Source: Bacteroidota bacterium
GTDB lineage: Bacteria > Bacteroidota > Bacteroidia > Bacteroidales > UBA12077
Reading direction: 5' to 3'
NCBI GenBank assembly: GCA_020444275.1
Contig: JAHLLG010000007.1
Coordinates: 97,879-161,878, forward strand
Length of the DNA: 64,000 nucleotides
How positions within the stretch are numbered: position 1 is the stretch's first letter; each line of letters opens with the position of its first letter. Shown here one piece after another: positions 1 through 9,592 of the stretch. A program made the translations under genes and the position numbers. The notes under the pieces are model-generated. The model was not told where the DNA came from. It worked only from the letters and a program-made list of their open reading frames with translations, and searched no databases.

Positions 1-60
1 AAATATTAGAGAACAAAAAAGTGCAAGAAGAATCTTATTTTATTAAACCAATCCAAATAT

Positions 61-1248
61 TTATTTATCAATCCAAAAATCAGGTTTGGTATTTTCTCCA
101 CCCGCTAAAGTGCACTTTACGCAGTATTCAAATCTCAGTAAAGCATATCCAAAAGAGTTATCGTAAGGAACTAAATAAAAGGGTGGGGATTCATTAACTA
201 TTAGAAAATCAATCAAATCAGGTTCTGTTACAAGAGTGCATTTATCATAATGAAAACCTGGGACTTCCGGTTTATCAACAAATATTCTGCTTTTAGTTAC
301 AGAGGCTACGGTAAAATAGCCTTTAACCAGATCATTCGGATTCTCACTATTATATATATTGCCAATTATATTAGCCGGTTGACTTGTAACCAAGAAATTT
401 TGATCAGTAAATTGCTTTTCAATACTATTCCAATAGTTATAAGCACTTTGATTTATACTATACTGTTTAACCAATAAACTATACCGATGAGTAAGTTTCT
501 TACTGTCTGTTCCGACAAATAGCAAAGGGTGATTTACAATCTGAGAAATCGCTAATCCAGTTGTTTTCCCTGTATATATATAATTTATACCATCTGATCT
601 CCAACATCTAAAATAATTGTTCTTGTAATCATTTACAATAGGGATTCGAATTAATTCATTAGTATCCAAACGGAGATCTCCAAAAATTATATCCTTCAAA
701 TCAAAGTCAACTGTATATTCATAAGTTTCCTCCATCTTCCACATCAGATATGTATCAGGTTCATCAATCGTTTCAGTACTAATATAAAATTGATAGCCTG
801 GCAATCCTGATGGATAATCCTGCGTATTTCTGTTCTCTAATTCTGCTTGCACACCTTGAATCGCAACAGGTGCTTTTAATTCCTGGAAATTTGAAACATA
901 TTCTTTTCCTTCTGGTGTTTTTATGGAAAGCATATAACTGTTTCCAACTTTTCCTTGTATACCATCCTGATCTGTGATATATACTCCCGGTTTTACTTCT
1001 TTAAGAATTTCAGAATGCCCGTGGTTATCGCTTATGGTAACCACACATTGTTCAATCGGTATAAGCTCATAGTTATTAACCGGCGATGACTCGGTAATTT
1101 CAATTTTATATGGCCCGGGTTCATTAGTCAGTGTTCCATCTACTACTAAATCTGCTTTATATAATGAGTTATTTAGTAAGAACTCTTCTTTACATCCAAA
1201 AACATAGAATAAAGCAATTAGAATACAAGTGGTTAATTTTAATTTCAT
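61..1248 (-). CDS. DUF4249 family outer-membrane-associated lipoprotein
   Basis: A 395-residue protein with a lipoprotein signal: a basic start, a hydrophobic stretch and a lipobox ending at Cys19 (YVFGC). The body is beta-rich and ends in a pattern characteristic of DUF4249 proteins, CVKCTLAGGENTKPDFW, with paired cysteines followed by a Gly-rich Pro-Phe-Trp motif. In Bacteroidota such proteins are commonly encoded beside a TonB-dependent receptor with a carboxypeptidase-like plug domain; that partner would lie beyond the left edge and is not visible. The molecular function is unknown; a role as surface partner of a receptor is inference. Family assignment is fairly secure. Confidence 0.8.
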   Translation of the reverse strand: MKLKLTTCILIALFYVFGCKEEFLLNNSLYKADLVVDGTLTNEPGPYKIEITESSPVNNYELIPIEQCVVTISDNHGHSEILKEVKPGVYITDQDGIQGKVGNSYMLSIKTPEGKEYVSNFQELKAPVAIQGVQAELENRNTQDYPSGLPGYQFYISTETIDEPDTYLMWKMEETYEYTVDFDLKDIIFGDLRLDTNELIRIPIVNDYKNNYFRCWRSDGINYIYTGKTTGLAISQIVNHPLLFVGTDSKKLTHRYSLLVKQYSINQSAYNYWNSIEKQFTDQNFLVTSQPANIIGNIYNSENPNDLVKGYFTVASVTKSRIFVDKPEVPGFHYDKCTLVTEPDLIDFLIVNESPPFYLVPYDNSFGYALLRFEYCVKCTLAGGENTKPDFWIDK

Positions 1249-1473
1249 ACATTTTCATTTAAAATGCTAAATATGAACCACACAGTCATAATTAACGTAA
1301 TTGCAAAATAGTATTTTGATTCGGAAGTTAATAAAAATTATGCAAGTATTCTGCCAGCAGCCTAAATAATCTATCAATAACAATAATTGTTAGACTTTTG
1401 AAGAAACTGATTTGTTCTTTATTAGGGTATTAAAATTTACAAAATATTAAAAAAAGTGATGGGCTCTAATAAA

Positions 1474-1501
1474 AAAAGCCGAAGATTTCTCTTCGGCTTT
1501 T
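1474..1501 (-). terminator. Terminator of the tRNA operon
   Basis: A 9-bp stem AGCCGAAGA/TCTTCGGCT (1477-1485 with 1490-1498) and a 4-nt loop. On the minus strand it is followed by a run of seven U (1471-1477). It lies directly after the 3' end of tRNA-Leu, so it ends the minus-strand tRNA transcript. Confidence 0.85.
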
Positions 1502-1502
1502 G

Positions 1503-1587
1503 TACCCAGAGCGGGACTTGAACCCGCACAGCCATAATGGCCACTGGATTTTAAGTCCAGCGCGTCTACCAATTCCGCCATCTGGGC
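1503..1587 (-). tRNA. tRNA-Leu (TAA)
   Basis: A cloverleaf of about 85 nt with the long variable arm of class II tRNAs. Acceptor GCCCAGA pairs with TCTGGGT, the T-arm reads GCGGGTTCAAGTCCCGC, and the anticodon stem CTGGA/TCCAG carries loop CTTAAAA with anticodon TAA (1551-1553 on the plus strand). The discriminator is A. The CCA end is not encoded. It is the second intact gene of the minus-strand tRNA operon. Confidence 0.96.
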
Positions 1588-1591
1588 AGCT

Positions 1592-1667
<76 letters not shown>

Positions 1668-1711
1668 CTATTTTATATTAGTGCAATATAGTTTTTTTAA
1701 ACTATCTACTC

Positions 1712-1822
1712 TGCTCTACCAATCCCGAAATTTATAAAATTTTATTTTAGCTAAATTTCGAGGACTCTCGAAAAACAATGAAATCAAAGATTTCAGGCTT
1801 TTCGGAGCTGAGCTATTTTCGC
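1712..1822 (-). pseudogene. Split 5' fragment of a second tRNA-Gly
   Basis: Read on the minus strand, 1822-1808 gives GCGAAAATAGCTCAG and 1722-1712 gives TTGGTAGAGCA. Joined, these are exactly the first 26 nt of the intact tRNA-Gly nearby. Between them sits an 85-nt insert (1723-1807) full of inverted repeats. The anticodon arm and 3' half are absent. It lies about 35 nt after the predicted start of the tRNA transcript. It is most likely a duplicated tRNA-Gly that was interrupted and lost its 3' half. Confidence 0.7.
1723..1807. repeat. Palindromic 85-nt insert in the tRNA-Gly fragment
   Basis: Several perfect inverted repeats lie within 85 nt: CGAAATTTA/TAAATTTCG (1726-1734 with 1752-1760), TTTCGAG-GACT-CTCGAAA (1756-1773), and GAAATC-AAA-GATTTC (1780-1794). 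The last sits inside an outer near-perfect pair, CTCTCGAAAA with TTTTCGGAG. It has no coding potential. The form resembles a small non-autonomous palindromic element, but no second copy was found in this window. Confidence 0.5.
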
Positions 1823-1864
1823 ATTATTTTTATGAACTTGTGCTATACTTGCGTTTAGCGGATG

Positions 1865-1894
1865 CAAATATATCTATTTTTTTTGTTCTTCAAA
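1865..1894 (-). promoter_or_regulatory. Promoter of the tRNA operon
   Basis: On the minus strand, TTTG (1894-1891) is followed after 18 nt by TATATTTG (1872-1865), matching the Bacteroidota -33/-7 pattern. Predicted transcription start is near 1858. The -33 element is formed by the U-run of the mutS terminator, so terminator and promoter overlap. Confidence 0.65.
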
Positions 1895-1916
1895 AAATAT
1901 CAAGAAAAAATCTTGA
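1892..1916 (-). terminator. Weak terminator after mutS
   Basis: A short hairpin TCAAGA/TCTTGA (1900-1905 with 1911-1916) is followed on the minus strand by six U. It begins 12 nt after the mutS stop codon. The stem is only 6 bp and AT-rich, so efficiency is uncertain. Confidence 0.5.
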
Positions 1917-1927
1917 ATATTTTTTTA

Positions 1928-4546
1928 TTATTTTAATCCAATATGACGCTTTATCTCATTTAGCTTATTCAACGCTTCAACAGGTGTTAGATTATTAATA
2001 TCTAAATTGGCAATCTCATCTCTAATCTGTTTTAGCACAGGATCATCTAACTGAAAAATAGTTGTTTGCATTCCTTCCCGATGTTCGGCAATTTCACCGA
2101 CAGGTTTTGATAATCCATCCTTTTTTTCTGACTTCTCTAAATCCTTTAAAATATCGTTAGCCCTGTTCACAACACTTTTTGGCATCCCTGCCATTTGTGC
2201 CACATGAATACCAAAACTGTGTTCACTACCTCCTCGTTTTAGTTTTCTCAGGAAAATCACTTTATCGTCCAACTCTTTCACCGAAATATTATAATTTTTA
2301 ATACGGTTAAAAGACTTCTCCATCTCGTTCAATTCATGGTAATGCGTTGCAAATAGTGTTTTTGCTTTTGCTGTTGGATGCTCATGAATATATTCTGCCA
2401 TTGCCCATGCTATGGAAATTCCGTCGTACGTACTTGTTCCTCTGCCAATTTCATCAAGGAGAATCAAGCTACGTGAAGAAATATTATTTAAAATACTGGC
2501 CGCTTCGTGCATTTCAACCATAAACGTTGATTCGCCAAGTGAGATATTATCCGATGCACCTACACGTGTAAAAATCTTATCTACAATTCCAATTTTTGCA
2601 GCTTTAGCCGGAACAAAACTTCCTATCTGAGCTAAGAGCACAATTAATGCTGTTTGTCTCAAAAGAGCCGACTTACCCGACATATTAGGACCCGTAATTA
2701 CGATAATTTGTTGCAGATCATTATCTAAATAAACATCATTGGAAATATAAGATTCATCAATAGGAAGCATTTTCTCAATTACCGGATGTCGGCCTTCTTT
2801 AATATCTATGGTATTTGAATCGTTAATCTCCGGACGTACATATTTATTCTCCTCTGCAACAAAAGTAAAAGATAACAAGCAATCTAACTTGGCAATTAAT
2901 GATGCATTTAATTGTATGGATGATATGTACTCTTCAAGACTCGATACCAGTTCTAAGAATAGTTTCTGCTCTAATTCCAACGATTTTTCTTCAGCACCCA
3001 ATATCTTTACCTCATACTCCTTCAATTCTTCGGTGATATATCTTTCGGCACTAACCAGTGTCTGCTTTCTAATCCACTCTTCCGGAACTTTATCTTTATG
3101 TGTATTGCGAACTTCGATATAATATCCGAATACATTGTTAAAACTAATTTTTAATGAGGTAATACCTGTTCGTTCTATTTCGCGTTGTTGAAGCTGCAAC
3201 AAGTAATCTTTGCCTGAGTAAGCTAACTTTCTGTATTCATCAAGATCGTCAGAAACACCGTCGGCAATATAATTTCCTTTACTTAACAAGGCCGGAGGAT
3301 CAGGAAAGATCTCTTTTTCTATGCGATCTCTTATCGTTACGCAAGGATTGAGCTGATCACCAATCTTTTTCAACGCTTCATTATCAGACTCCAGGCAAGC
3401 TTTTTTTATAGGTTCAATAGCTAATAGCGCATTCTTTAACTGGACTACCTCACGAGGATTAACACGACCAGTTGCTACCTTTGAGATTATACGCTCCAGA
3501 TCACCAATCTCTTTGATATGCTCTGCCAGTAACTCTTTAAAATCGGCATTGGAAAGTAGAAAATCGATGACATCATGACGTTCCTTTATAGGATTCTCAT
3601 CTTTTAGAGGTAGCGCAACCCAACGTTTTAGCAACCTTGCACCCATAGGTGAAATGGTTCTATCAATCACATCAACCAATGTTTTGGCTCCTTCGTTTAT
3701 GGAAAAGAATAATTCAAGATTCCGTATCGTGAATTTATCCAACCAAACATAACGATCTTCTTCTATTCTTGATAATGTAGAAACATGTTGCAATTTCTCG
3801 TGCTGAGTAATTTCCAGGTACTGTAATATGGATCCGGCAGCGATTATACCACTCTGTAGGCTTTGCACTCCAAACCCTTTTAAAGACGATGTTTGAAAGC
3901 GTTTCAGTAATTTGTCCGTTGCATTTTCTTCAGTATAAACCCAATCGTCTAGTTTGTAGGTGTAAAACTTATCTCCAAATAGCTCCTTAAATCGTTGCTG
4001 TTTGCTTCGTTCAAATAGTACCTCTTTCGGCTGAAAGCTATTTAATAGTTTGTCTATATAATCAAACCCTCCCTCAGCTGTTAGAAACTCTCCAGTTGAG
4101 ATATCTAAAAACGCTACACCAGCATGACTTTTTTCAATGTGTACCGAGGCTAAGAAATTATTTTCGCGATTTTCCAGAACATTATCATTTAAGGAAACCC
4201 CAGGTGTTACCATTTCGGTAACACCACGCTTTACTATTTTTTTGGTTTTCTTGGGATCTTCCAGCTGCTCACAAATAGCTACGCGTTGTCCTGCTCTAAC
4301 AAGTTTTGGCAAGTATGTATCCAAAGCATGATATGGAACTCCTGCCAATTCTACAAATGAAGCTGCTCCATTTGCTCGTTTCGTTAAGGTAATACCTAAA
4401 ATTTCGGCTGCTTTTATGGCATCTTCTCCAAATGTTTCATAAAAATCGCCCACTCTAAATAAAAGTATTGCATCAGGATGTTTACTTTTAACCTGGTAAT
4501 ACTGCTTCATTAAAGGAGTTTCTGCGTATTTCTTTTTCTCAGCCAA
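1928..4546 (-). CDS. mutS: DNA mismatch repair protein MutS
   Basis: Recognises base mismatches and small loops and starts methyl-independent or directed repair with MutL. The 872-residue length is normal for MutS1. Visible landmarks: the mismatch-contacting Phe-X-Glu motif (F35-Y-E37) in RVGDFYETF, Walker A GPNMSGKS near residue 618, and [12 protein letters not shown] about 80 residues later (Walker B and signature). The start codon is TTG. It is supported by the conserved ETPLMKQYY sequence that follows and by a promoter about 22 nt upstream; the next Met (residue 13) would cut this conserved start. Transcribed alone. Confidence 0.97.
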   Translation of the reverse strand: MAEKKKYAETPLMKQYYQVKSKHPDAILLFRVGDFYETFGEDAIKAAEILGITLTKRANGAASFVELAGVPYHALDTYLPKLVRAGQRVAICEQLEDPKKTKKIVKRGVTEMVTPGVSLNDNVLENRENNFLASVHIEKSHAGVAFLDISTGEFLTAEGGFDYIDKLLNSFQPKEVLFERSKQQRFKELFGDKFYTYKLDDWVYTEENATDKLLKRFQTSSLKGFGVQSLQSGIIAAGSILQYLEITQHEKLQHVSTLSRIEEDRYVWLDKFTIRNLELFFSINEGAKTLVDVIDRTISPMGARLLKRWVALPLKDENPIKERHDVIDFLLSNADFKELLAEHIKEIGDLERIISKVATGRVNPREVVQLKNALLAIEPIKKACLESDNEALKKIGDQLNPCVTIRDRIEKEIFPDPPALLSKGNYIADGVSDDLDEYRKLAYSGKDYLLQLQQREIERTGITSLKISFNNVFGYYIEVRNTHKDKVPEEWIRKQTLVSAERYITEELKEYEVKILGAEEKSLELEQKLFLELVSSLEEYISSIQLNASLIAKLDCLLSFTFVAEENKYVRPEINDSNTIDIKEGRHPVIEKMLPIDESYISNDVYLDNDLQQIIVITGPNMSGKSALLRQTALIVLLAQIGSFVPAKAAKIGIVDKIFTRVGASDNISLGESTFMVEMHEAASILNNISSRSLILLDEIGRGTSTYDGISIAWAMAEYIHEHPTAKAKTLFATHYHELNEMEKSFNRIKNYNISVKELDDKVIFLRKLKRGGSEHSFGIHVAQMAGMPKSVVNRANDILKDLEKSEKKDGLSKPVGEIAEHREGMQTTIFQLDDPVLKQIRDEIANLDINNLTPVEALNKLNEIKRHIGLK

Positions 4547-4574
4547 AATTTTTAGTGTTTATTTAGTAGTCCGA

Positions 4575-4604
4575 CAAAATTAAAACTAATCGAGTACATT
4601 TCAA
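4575..4604 (-). promoter_or_regulatory. mutS promoter
   Basis: On the minus strand, TTG (4604-4602), exactly 19 nt, then TAATTTTG (4582-4575): a full match to the Bacteroidota promoter pattern. The expected start of transcription near 4568 gives a 5' leader of about 22 nt before the TTG codon. Confidence 0.7.
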
Positions 4605-4710
4605 TAAATAAGGAATTTGATTTATTAACAGATTATGAGATTCAAATTATTGCATACCCCATATAAATTTCATTTGCTAATTTGATGGTCAGATTACTCT
4701 TAAAGTCTGA

Positions 4711-4743
4711 ATAAAAAAATAGTCCTTGCTTTTACAAGGACTA
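4711..4743 (-). terminator. Orphan terminator upstream of mutS
   Basis: Perfect 9-bp stem TAGTCCTTG/CAAGGACTA (4720-4728 with 4735-4743), loop of 6 nt, followed on the minus strand by seven U. No annotated minus-strand gene lies upstream of it within the gap; the next gene to the right runs the other way. It therefore either ends an unrecognised minus-strand RNA or insulates mutS. Confidence 0.55.
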
Positions 4744-4827
4744 ATAAATTCAACATTTAAGGTAAATTTTTAGGGGTTAATTTTTTCGCTGAGGCTAAAA
4801 TAGCAACTTTTTCTTAAAAACAAAAAA

Positions 4828-4902
4828 CAGATCAAAAAAAATTTAAATATTGATTACCTTGTGCTACCTATTTAATAAGGTAGGCAGCTTTTTTTTGATC
4901 TG
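4828..4902. repeat. Long inverted repeat with inner hairpin
   Basis: CAGATC followed by eight A (4828-4841) is perfectly complementary to eight T followed by GATCTG (4889-4902), a 14-bp stem. The 47-nt interior holds a second stem, TGCTACCT with AGGTAGGCA (one bulge). On both strands the inner hairpin is followed by eight U, so it could act as a terminator in either direction. Confidence 0.6.
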
Positions 4903-5030
4903 ATTTAAAAGACTGTTTTCATAAAAAAACCTGAATCTTTGAATCTTTTTTCAAAAACTGTCAAAAACCATTTTTCTTATTCAATTATAATTTTACATTA
5001 GCACCATCATTTAAAATTAAATTTCTTTTT

Positions 5031-6368
5031 ATGAAAAAAATATTAATACTTGGAGCAGGACTATCATCATCAAGTTTGATAAAATATTTATTAGATCACT
5101 CAACAGAGCACAACTGGAAAGTTAGAGTTGGTGATATGTCGTTAGATATAGCAAAAAAGAAAATCGACAACCACGAAAATGGTGAAGCCCTAGAATTTAA
5201 TGTGTTTAATGAGCAGCAACGAATTGAGGAAATTAAAAACACGGATGTTGTAATTTCGATGTTACCCGCGCGTTTTCATCATTTAGTTGCTGAAAAATGT
5301 ATTGAGTTTGGAAAACATATGGTTACTGCTTCATATGTTTCGCCTGAGGTTAAATCTCTAGATAAAGAAGCGAAAGAGAAAGGCTTATTATTGCTAAATG
5401 AAATAGGTGTTGACCCGGGGATTGATCACATGTCTGCCATGAAAGTTATCGATGAAATTAAAGCCAAAGGTGGCGAAATGGTAGCTTTCAAATCGAGTAC
5501 AGGCGGACTGGTTGCACCTGAATATGATAATAACCCGTGGAATTACAAATTTACATGGAATCCAAGAAACGTTGTTGTAGCTGGTCAGTCGGTTGCACAA
5601 TATATTGATCATGGAAAGTATAAGTTTGTTCCTTATCATCAGCTATTTAGACGTATTGAAAAATTATCAATTCTTGATGTTGGTGAATTTGAAATGTATC
5701 CTAACCGGGATTCATTAAGCTACAGAAAAACTTACGGATTGGAAGATATCCCTACTCTTTTAAGAGGAACATTGCGACGCCCCGGATATTCTAAAGCATG
5801 GAATGTTTTCGTTCAGCTGGGAGTTACCGATGATTCTTTTGTTATTGAAAACTCGGAAGATCTTACCTACAGGGATTTTATAAACTTATTTCTTCCTTAC
5901 AATACAAAGGATTCTATTGAGCAGAAATTGTGTGATTATGTCGGTATTGATATAGAATCTGAAATGATGAGTCGTTTAAAATGGCTGGGAATTTTTGAAG
6001 AAAATAAAATTGGATTAGCCAATGCCACTCCAGCACAAATATTACAAAAGTTACTTGAAGAAAAATGGGCACTTGGTCCTGAAGACAAAGATATGATTGC
6101 CATGCAACATCAATTTGATTATAAATTGAATGGCAAAACAAAACGTATTTTATCATCGTTAGTTGTAAGAGGGAAAGATCAGGTGCACACAGCCATGTCG
6201 ATAACTGTAGGAATACCTGTTGCCATAGCAACTAAACTTTTCTTAACAGGTGTTATTAAAAAAGCAGGAGTTATTGTTCCTACTATGAAAGATGTTTATG
6301 AACCTGTTCTTAATGAATTAGAAGAATATGGTATTGTATTTATTGAAGAAGAAATGGATTTAGATTAA
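5031..6368 (+). CDS. Saccharopine dehydrogenase family protein
   Basis: A 445-residue oxidoreductase with an N-terminal Rossmann fold (ILILGAGLSSSSLIKYLL, residues 4-21), followed by the family's VISMLP segment and a central LNEIGVDPGIDHMSAM block typical of saccharopine reductases. The family interconverts saccharopine with lysine or glutamate and aminoadipate semialdehyde using NAD(P). Whether this one acts in lysine breakdown, lysine synthesis or on another imine (as in carboxynorspermidine formation) cannot be decided from sequence. It stands alone, with a strong terminator after it. Confidence 0.85.
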   Translation: MKKILILGAGLSSSSLIKYLLDHSTEHNWKVRVGDMSLDIAKKKIDNHENGEALEFNVFNEQQRIEEIKNTDVVISMLPARFHHLVAEKCIEFGKHMVTASYVSPEVKSLDKEAKEKGLLLLNEIGVDPGIDHMSAMKVIDEIKAKGGEMVAFKSSTGGLVAPEYDNNPWNYKFTWNPRNVVVAGQSVAQYIDHGKYKFVPYHQLFRRIEKLSILDVGEFEMYPNRDSLSYRKTYGLEDIPTLLRGTLRRPGYSKAWNVFVQLGVTDDSFVIENSEDLTYRDFINLFLPYNTKDSIEQKLCDYVGIDIESEMMSRLKWLGIFEENKIGLANATPAQILQKLLEEKWALGPEDKDMIAMQHQFDYKLNGKTKRILSSLVVRGKDQVHTAMSITVGIPVAIATKLFLTGVIKKAGVIVPTMKDVYEPVLNELEEYGIVFIEEEMDLD

Positions 6369-6403
6369 TATAGGACCAAAGTCCAACCTTTTTATTCTGA
6401 TTT

Positions 6404-6436
6404 AACCCCGGGCTTAAACCCGGGGTTTACTTTTTT
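6404..6436 (+). terminator. Terminator after the saccharopine dehydrogenase-like gene
   Basis: A 9-bp GC-rich stem AACCCCGGG/CCCGGGGTT (6404-6412 with 6419-6427), 6-nt loop, then a run of six T at 6431-6436. It separates this gene from the converging trmN6 operon. Confidence 0.85.
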
Positions 6437-6465
6437 CAGATCTAAGAGCTTTAACCCAAAAGATT

Positions 6466-7179
6466 CTAAAATGCTAAATAGAAATCTTTAGTTAGGCTTT
6501 TATAGGCTTCAGAATATTCGTGCCGTTTGTTGAGTTCAATAATTATTTCTTGTTCATCAAGCGGCTTTTTTGTTTGCTGAAACTCCAGGAGTAATCGTTT
6601 AGGATCGCGACCAGGTTTTGGTAATATTTTGGTTTGGCGCACACAATAAAACCCCGCTTCTGAGGCTTTTAAAATAAACATGTTACCTTCCAGATAGGGT
6701 AAAATAATACTTAATGTACCCTGTTCACTTAAAAGTTTTTTTGCTCCGCTAATCAAATCTTCCAGCTTTAAGTTTGAATTATGACGAGCATCCGTTCTTT
6801 TGCTATCGGGGGCAAACATAGAGTTCTGAAAATATGGAGGATTAGATACAATTAAATCATATGGGTCATTCTCTAACTTTACAAAGTCCTGAAAAGACTT
6901 GTTCGCAACGTTTACTCTTTCTGCCCAAGGAGATTTGTTCACATTTTCAACGGCTTGTTCTGTAGCTTGTCTATCAATTTCAATGGCATCAATCATGGCA
7001 TTTGAACGCTGCGCTATCATTAAAGCAATAAGTCCTGTTCCTGTGCCAATATCTAATACTTTTTCTGCCTTTTCGCAATCAGTCCATGCACCAAGCAAAA
7101 CTCCATCTGTGCCAACCTTCATGGCACATCTGTTCTGATAAATTGTGAATTGTTTGAATTTAAAATAATTGTTTGACAT
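6466..7179 (-). CDS. trmN6: tRNA1(Val) (adenine37-N6)-methyltransferase
   Basis: An S-adenosylmethionine-dependent N6-adenine methyltransferase of the YfiC/TrmN6 type, which methylates A37 next to the anticodon of tRNA1(Val) in E. coli. The 237-residue protein has the SAM-binding motif VLDIGTGTGL (41-50) and the adenine-methyltransferase motif NPPY (113-116). The start CMKVGTDGVLLGAW-type region just before the SAM motif is typical of the family. Last gene of the tatA-led operon; only 2 nt separate it from the gene before. Confidence 0.9.
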   Translation of the reverse strand: MSNNYFKFKQFTIYQNRCAMKVGTDGVLLGAWTDCEKAEKVLDIGTGTGLIALMIAQRSNAMIDAIEIDRQATEQAVENVNKSPWAERVNVANKSFQDFVKLENDPYDLIVSNPPYFQNSMFAPDSKRTDARHNSNLKLEDLISGAKKLLSEQGTLSIILPYLEGNMFILKASEAGFYCVRQTKILPKPGRDPKRLLLEFQQTKKPLDEQEIIIELNKRHEYSEAYKSLTKDFYLAF

Positions 7180-7181
7180 CG

Positions 7182-7961
7182 CTAAAATTTTTCAAAAATA
7201 CCTAAACCAAAAAGTGCAAAATCGTATTTAACTGGATCCAACGGATCGAAACTTCTTAAAACATTTGTGATTTCTTCTACAGCTTTCCAGTCGTTTTGTT
7301 TTCGTTTAAGCAAACCCAATTTTCTGGCTACATTACCCGTATGAACATCCAAAGGCAAATATAACGAAGATGCAGGAATTTTATTCCATAGACCGAAATC
7401 AACTCCCTGATGATCTTTCCTGATCATCCACCTGAAATACATATTCAACCTCTTTGCCGATGCCCCTTTAAGCACATTCGAAAAATGTTTCTGTGTTCTT
7501 GCTGGATATTCGATCTCAAAAAATATCTTTCGAAACTCAACTAACACATTAAAAATGTTTTTCTCTTCAAGATATATTTTCTGGATTAAATCCCCTAATC
7601 CATTATAATTTACGTATATATTTTTAAGTGATTGAATAAAAAACTTACCATCCTCTCCATTGAATGTTCTGTGCTTAAAATGTGAAAATCTCTCCAGGTC
7701 CTTATTTGAGAAATTCATGATAAACTCATAAGGAGCATGATCCATAAGCGCAATTAACCGCTGCATATTTTTAATAATTGTAACTCGTTGCCCCCAGGCA
7801 ATTGTTGCAGTTAGGAATCCGGCAATTTCTATATCATGAATATCTGTAAACTGATGAGGAATCTGAACAGGATCAGTACTTATAAAATCCGGATGATTAT
7901 ACTTTTCAGCCTTTTCATCCAGAAACTCCTTTATTCCACTTAATTCTTTGGGGAAAATCAT
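7182..7961 (-). CDS. TIGR02757 (DUF2400) family protein
   Basis: A 259-residue soluble protein matching the conserved bacterial family TIGR02757. Recognisable segments are FLTATIAWGQRVTIIKNM near residue 50, the central FRWMIRKDHQGVDFGLW, and LDVHTGNVARKLGL. The family's fold and conserved Arg/Asp/His residues suggest a nucleic-acid-related role (it resembles helix-hairpin-helix DNA glycosylases), but no function has been shown; that link is inference. It sits in an operon with 2-3 nt spacers on both sides. Confidence 0.85.
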   Translation of the reverse strand: MIFPKELSGIKEFLDEKAEKYNHPDFISTDPVQIPHQFTDIHDIEIAGFLTATIAWGQRVTIIKNMQRLIALMDHAPYEFIMNFSNKDLERFSHFKHRTFNGEDGKFFIQSLKNIYVNYNGLGDLIQKIYLEEKNIFNVLVEFRKIFFEIEYPARTQKHFSNVLKGASAKRLNMYFRWMIRKDHQGVDFGLWNKIPASSLYLPLDVHTGNVARKLGLLKRKQNDWKAVEEITNVLRSFDPLDPVKYDFALFGLGIFEKF

Positions 7962-7964
7962 ATT

Positions 7965-8618
7965 CTACGAAAGAAATAAACCATCCTTCATGGTTAGCTT
8001 TCTGTCGGCCATATTAGCCAGTTCATTATCGTGAGTAACAATTACTATGGATGGATTGTACTTATCGCGCAACGAGAAAAATAGCTCGTGCAATTCATTT
8101 CTATTTTCTGTGTCGAGATTTCCTGATGGTTCATCGGCAAAAATAACCGATGGTTCGTTTATCAAAGCTCTTGCTACTGCAACTCGCTGCTGCTCACCAC
8201 CTGATAATTCTTTCGGTTTATGGTCTATTCTATGATCAAGTTTTAAAAATGAAAGAATTTCCTTAGCCTTTTTTTCTGCCTGATCCTTTGGAATGTTTCC
8301 AATAAAAGCTGGTATACAAACATTCTCCAATGCAGTAAATTCCGGTAACAAATGGTGAAACTGAAAAACGAAACCAATGTTATTATTTCTAAATGCAGCA
8401 AGCTGCTTATCTTTAAACTTACTTACATTCTTATCGTCGTATAATATCTGACCTGAATCGGGCCTGCTTAATGTTCCAAGGATTTGCAAAAACGTAGTTT
8501 TCCCCGCACCGCTAGGTCCTACAATTGAAATTATCTCTCCCTTTTTGATTTCTAAATCAATCCCCTTGAGAACTTTTACATCACCATACGATTTTGTAAT
8601 ATTTTTTGCTTTAATCAT
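7965..8618 (-). CDS. ABC transporter ATP-binding protein, LolD/MacB type
   Basis: The 217-residue ATPase has Walker A GPSGAGKT (34-41), signature LSGGEQQR (138-145) and Walker [10 protein letters not shown] (158-166). The LolD/FtsE/MacB subfamily powers MacB-type permeases, including lipoprotein release to the outer membrane. The partner permease is not adjacent; two MacB/LolC-type permeases lie elsewhere in this window (16054-17424 and 56959-58203) without an ATPase of their own, and either could be the partner (inference). Cotranscribed with tatA and a cation exchanger. Confidence 0.9.
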   Translation of the reverse strand: MIKAKNITKSYGDVKVLKGIDLEIKKGEIISIVGPSGAGKTTFLQILGTLSRPDSGQILYDDKNVSKFKDKQLAAFRNNNIGFVFQFHHLLPEFTALENVCIPAFIGNIPKDQAEKKAKEILSFLKLDHRIDHKPKELSGGEQQRVAVARALINEPSVIFADEPSGNLDTENRNELHELFFSLRDKYNPSIVIVTHDNELANMADRKLTMKDGLFLS

Positions 8619-8629
8619 TTCATTGTGAT

Positions 8630-9574
8630 TTAGATTTGACCCGTTGAAAAAGCCAAATAGATATACAATAGATAAATGCTAACAAAAATCAATCCTTTCC
8701 AACGAGTAACCACTGCTTTTCTGATTGGTAATATAAATAGAAAAAGTAACAAAGCAATTCCCAACATCCAGAAAAAATCAAATTTTAATACCATCGGGTG
8801 TATGTCAATTGATTTTACCATACTCGTAATACCCAAAATAGCTAGAATATTAAAGATGTTTGATCCAATGATGTTACCAATAAAGATATCCAACTCTTTT
8901 CGCAGTGCAGCAGCAACCGATGTTGCCAGCTCAGGCAAACTAGTCCCTAAAGCTATTACCGTAACAGAAATTATTCTCTCTTCAACACCTAACTTTAAGG
9001 CAATATTAGATGCTCCCCGAACTAAAAACTCTGCACCATAAATTAATCCTAATGCAGATATCGAAACCAATAAAATGGATACGAACATATTGTGTTTAGG
9101 AGGAATGGATTCCTCCAGAGATTGTAACTTTTCTTTCCTTGATTTATGAATTGACCTGAAAATAAATGCACCAAGAATGACTACAAAAATCAGCCCTTCG
9201 ATAAATTGCAACGTTAAGTTTAAGCAAAAAATATAAAACAGCAGGCTAACGAGCATCATAATCGACCAATCGAAATGGATAGCCCTTTTTTTTACTTTAA
9301 CTGGAAGAATAATGGCCGTAAGACCTAATACTAATGCAATGTTTGCAATATTTGATCCGATAACATTTCCAATTGCAATATCCGGATGTCCGCCAATAGC
9401 GGCATCTAAACTCACAACTAATTCGGGTGCTGAAGTGCCGAATGAAACTAAAACGACACCAATAACCAATTTAGAAACTTTAAAATGCCCTGCCAGTGAA
9501 ACACTCCCTCTAACCAGAAAGTCTCCTGCCAGTGCTAATAAAACCAAACCAAGTAGTAGAAATAATACATCCAT
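8630..9574 (-). CDS. Calcium/sodium antiporter (CaCA family, YrbG-like)
   Basis: An inner-membrane exchanger of 314 residues with about ten membrane segments. Two internal alpha-repeats carry the ion-binding motifs: [12 protein letters not shown] with [12 protein letters not shown] in the first half and [13 protein letters not shown] with [12 protein letters not shown] in the second. Each repeat has the conserved acidic residue of the GTSxPE motif. It probably extrudes calcium in exchange for sodium or protons. Located 11 nt before the ATPase gene and 18 nt after tatA in one operon. Confidence 0.93.
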   Translation of the reverse strand: MDVLFLLLGLVLLALAGDFLVRGSVSLAGHFKVSKLVIGVVLVSFGTSAPELVVSLDAAIGGHPDIAIGNVIGSNIANIALVLGLTAIILPVKVKKRAIHFDWSIMMLVSLLFYIFCLNLTLQFIEGLIFVVILGAFIFRSIHKSRKEKLQSLEESIPPKHNMFVSILLVSISALGLIYGAEFLVRGASNIALKLGVEERIISVTVIALGTSLPELATSVAAALRKELDIFIGNIIGSNIFNILAILGITSMVKSIDIHPMVLKFDFFWMLGIALLLFLFILPIRKAVVTRWKGLIFVSIYLLYIYLAFSTGQI

Positions 9575-9592
9575 AAACTGATGTGCAGTTAA

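Larger units (their letters stand above)
4547..5030. other. 484-nt gap between mutS and the saccharopine dehydrogenase-like gene
   Basis: Divergent intergenic region with no convincing open reading frame. It holds the mutS promoter at the left end, a hairpin with a minus-strand U-run (4711-4743) and a long inverted repeat (4828-4902). The last 120 nt before the plus-strand gene are AT-rich and hold no clear promoter match. The two hairpins have no known transcript to end, which raises the possibility of a small RNA gene. Confidence 0.6.

Noticed and set aside
1378..1392. 15-nt palindrome TAACAATAATTGTTA
   Set aside because: Possible operator, but AT-rich and with no matching regulator or second copy nearby; could be chance.
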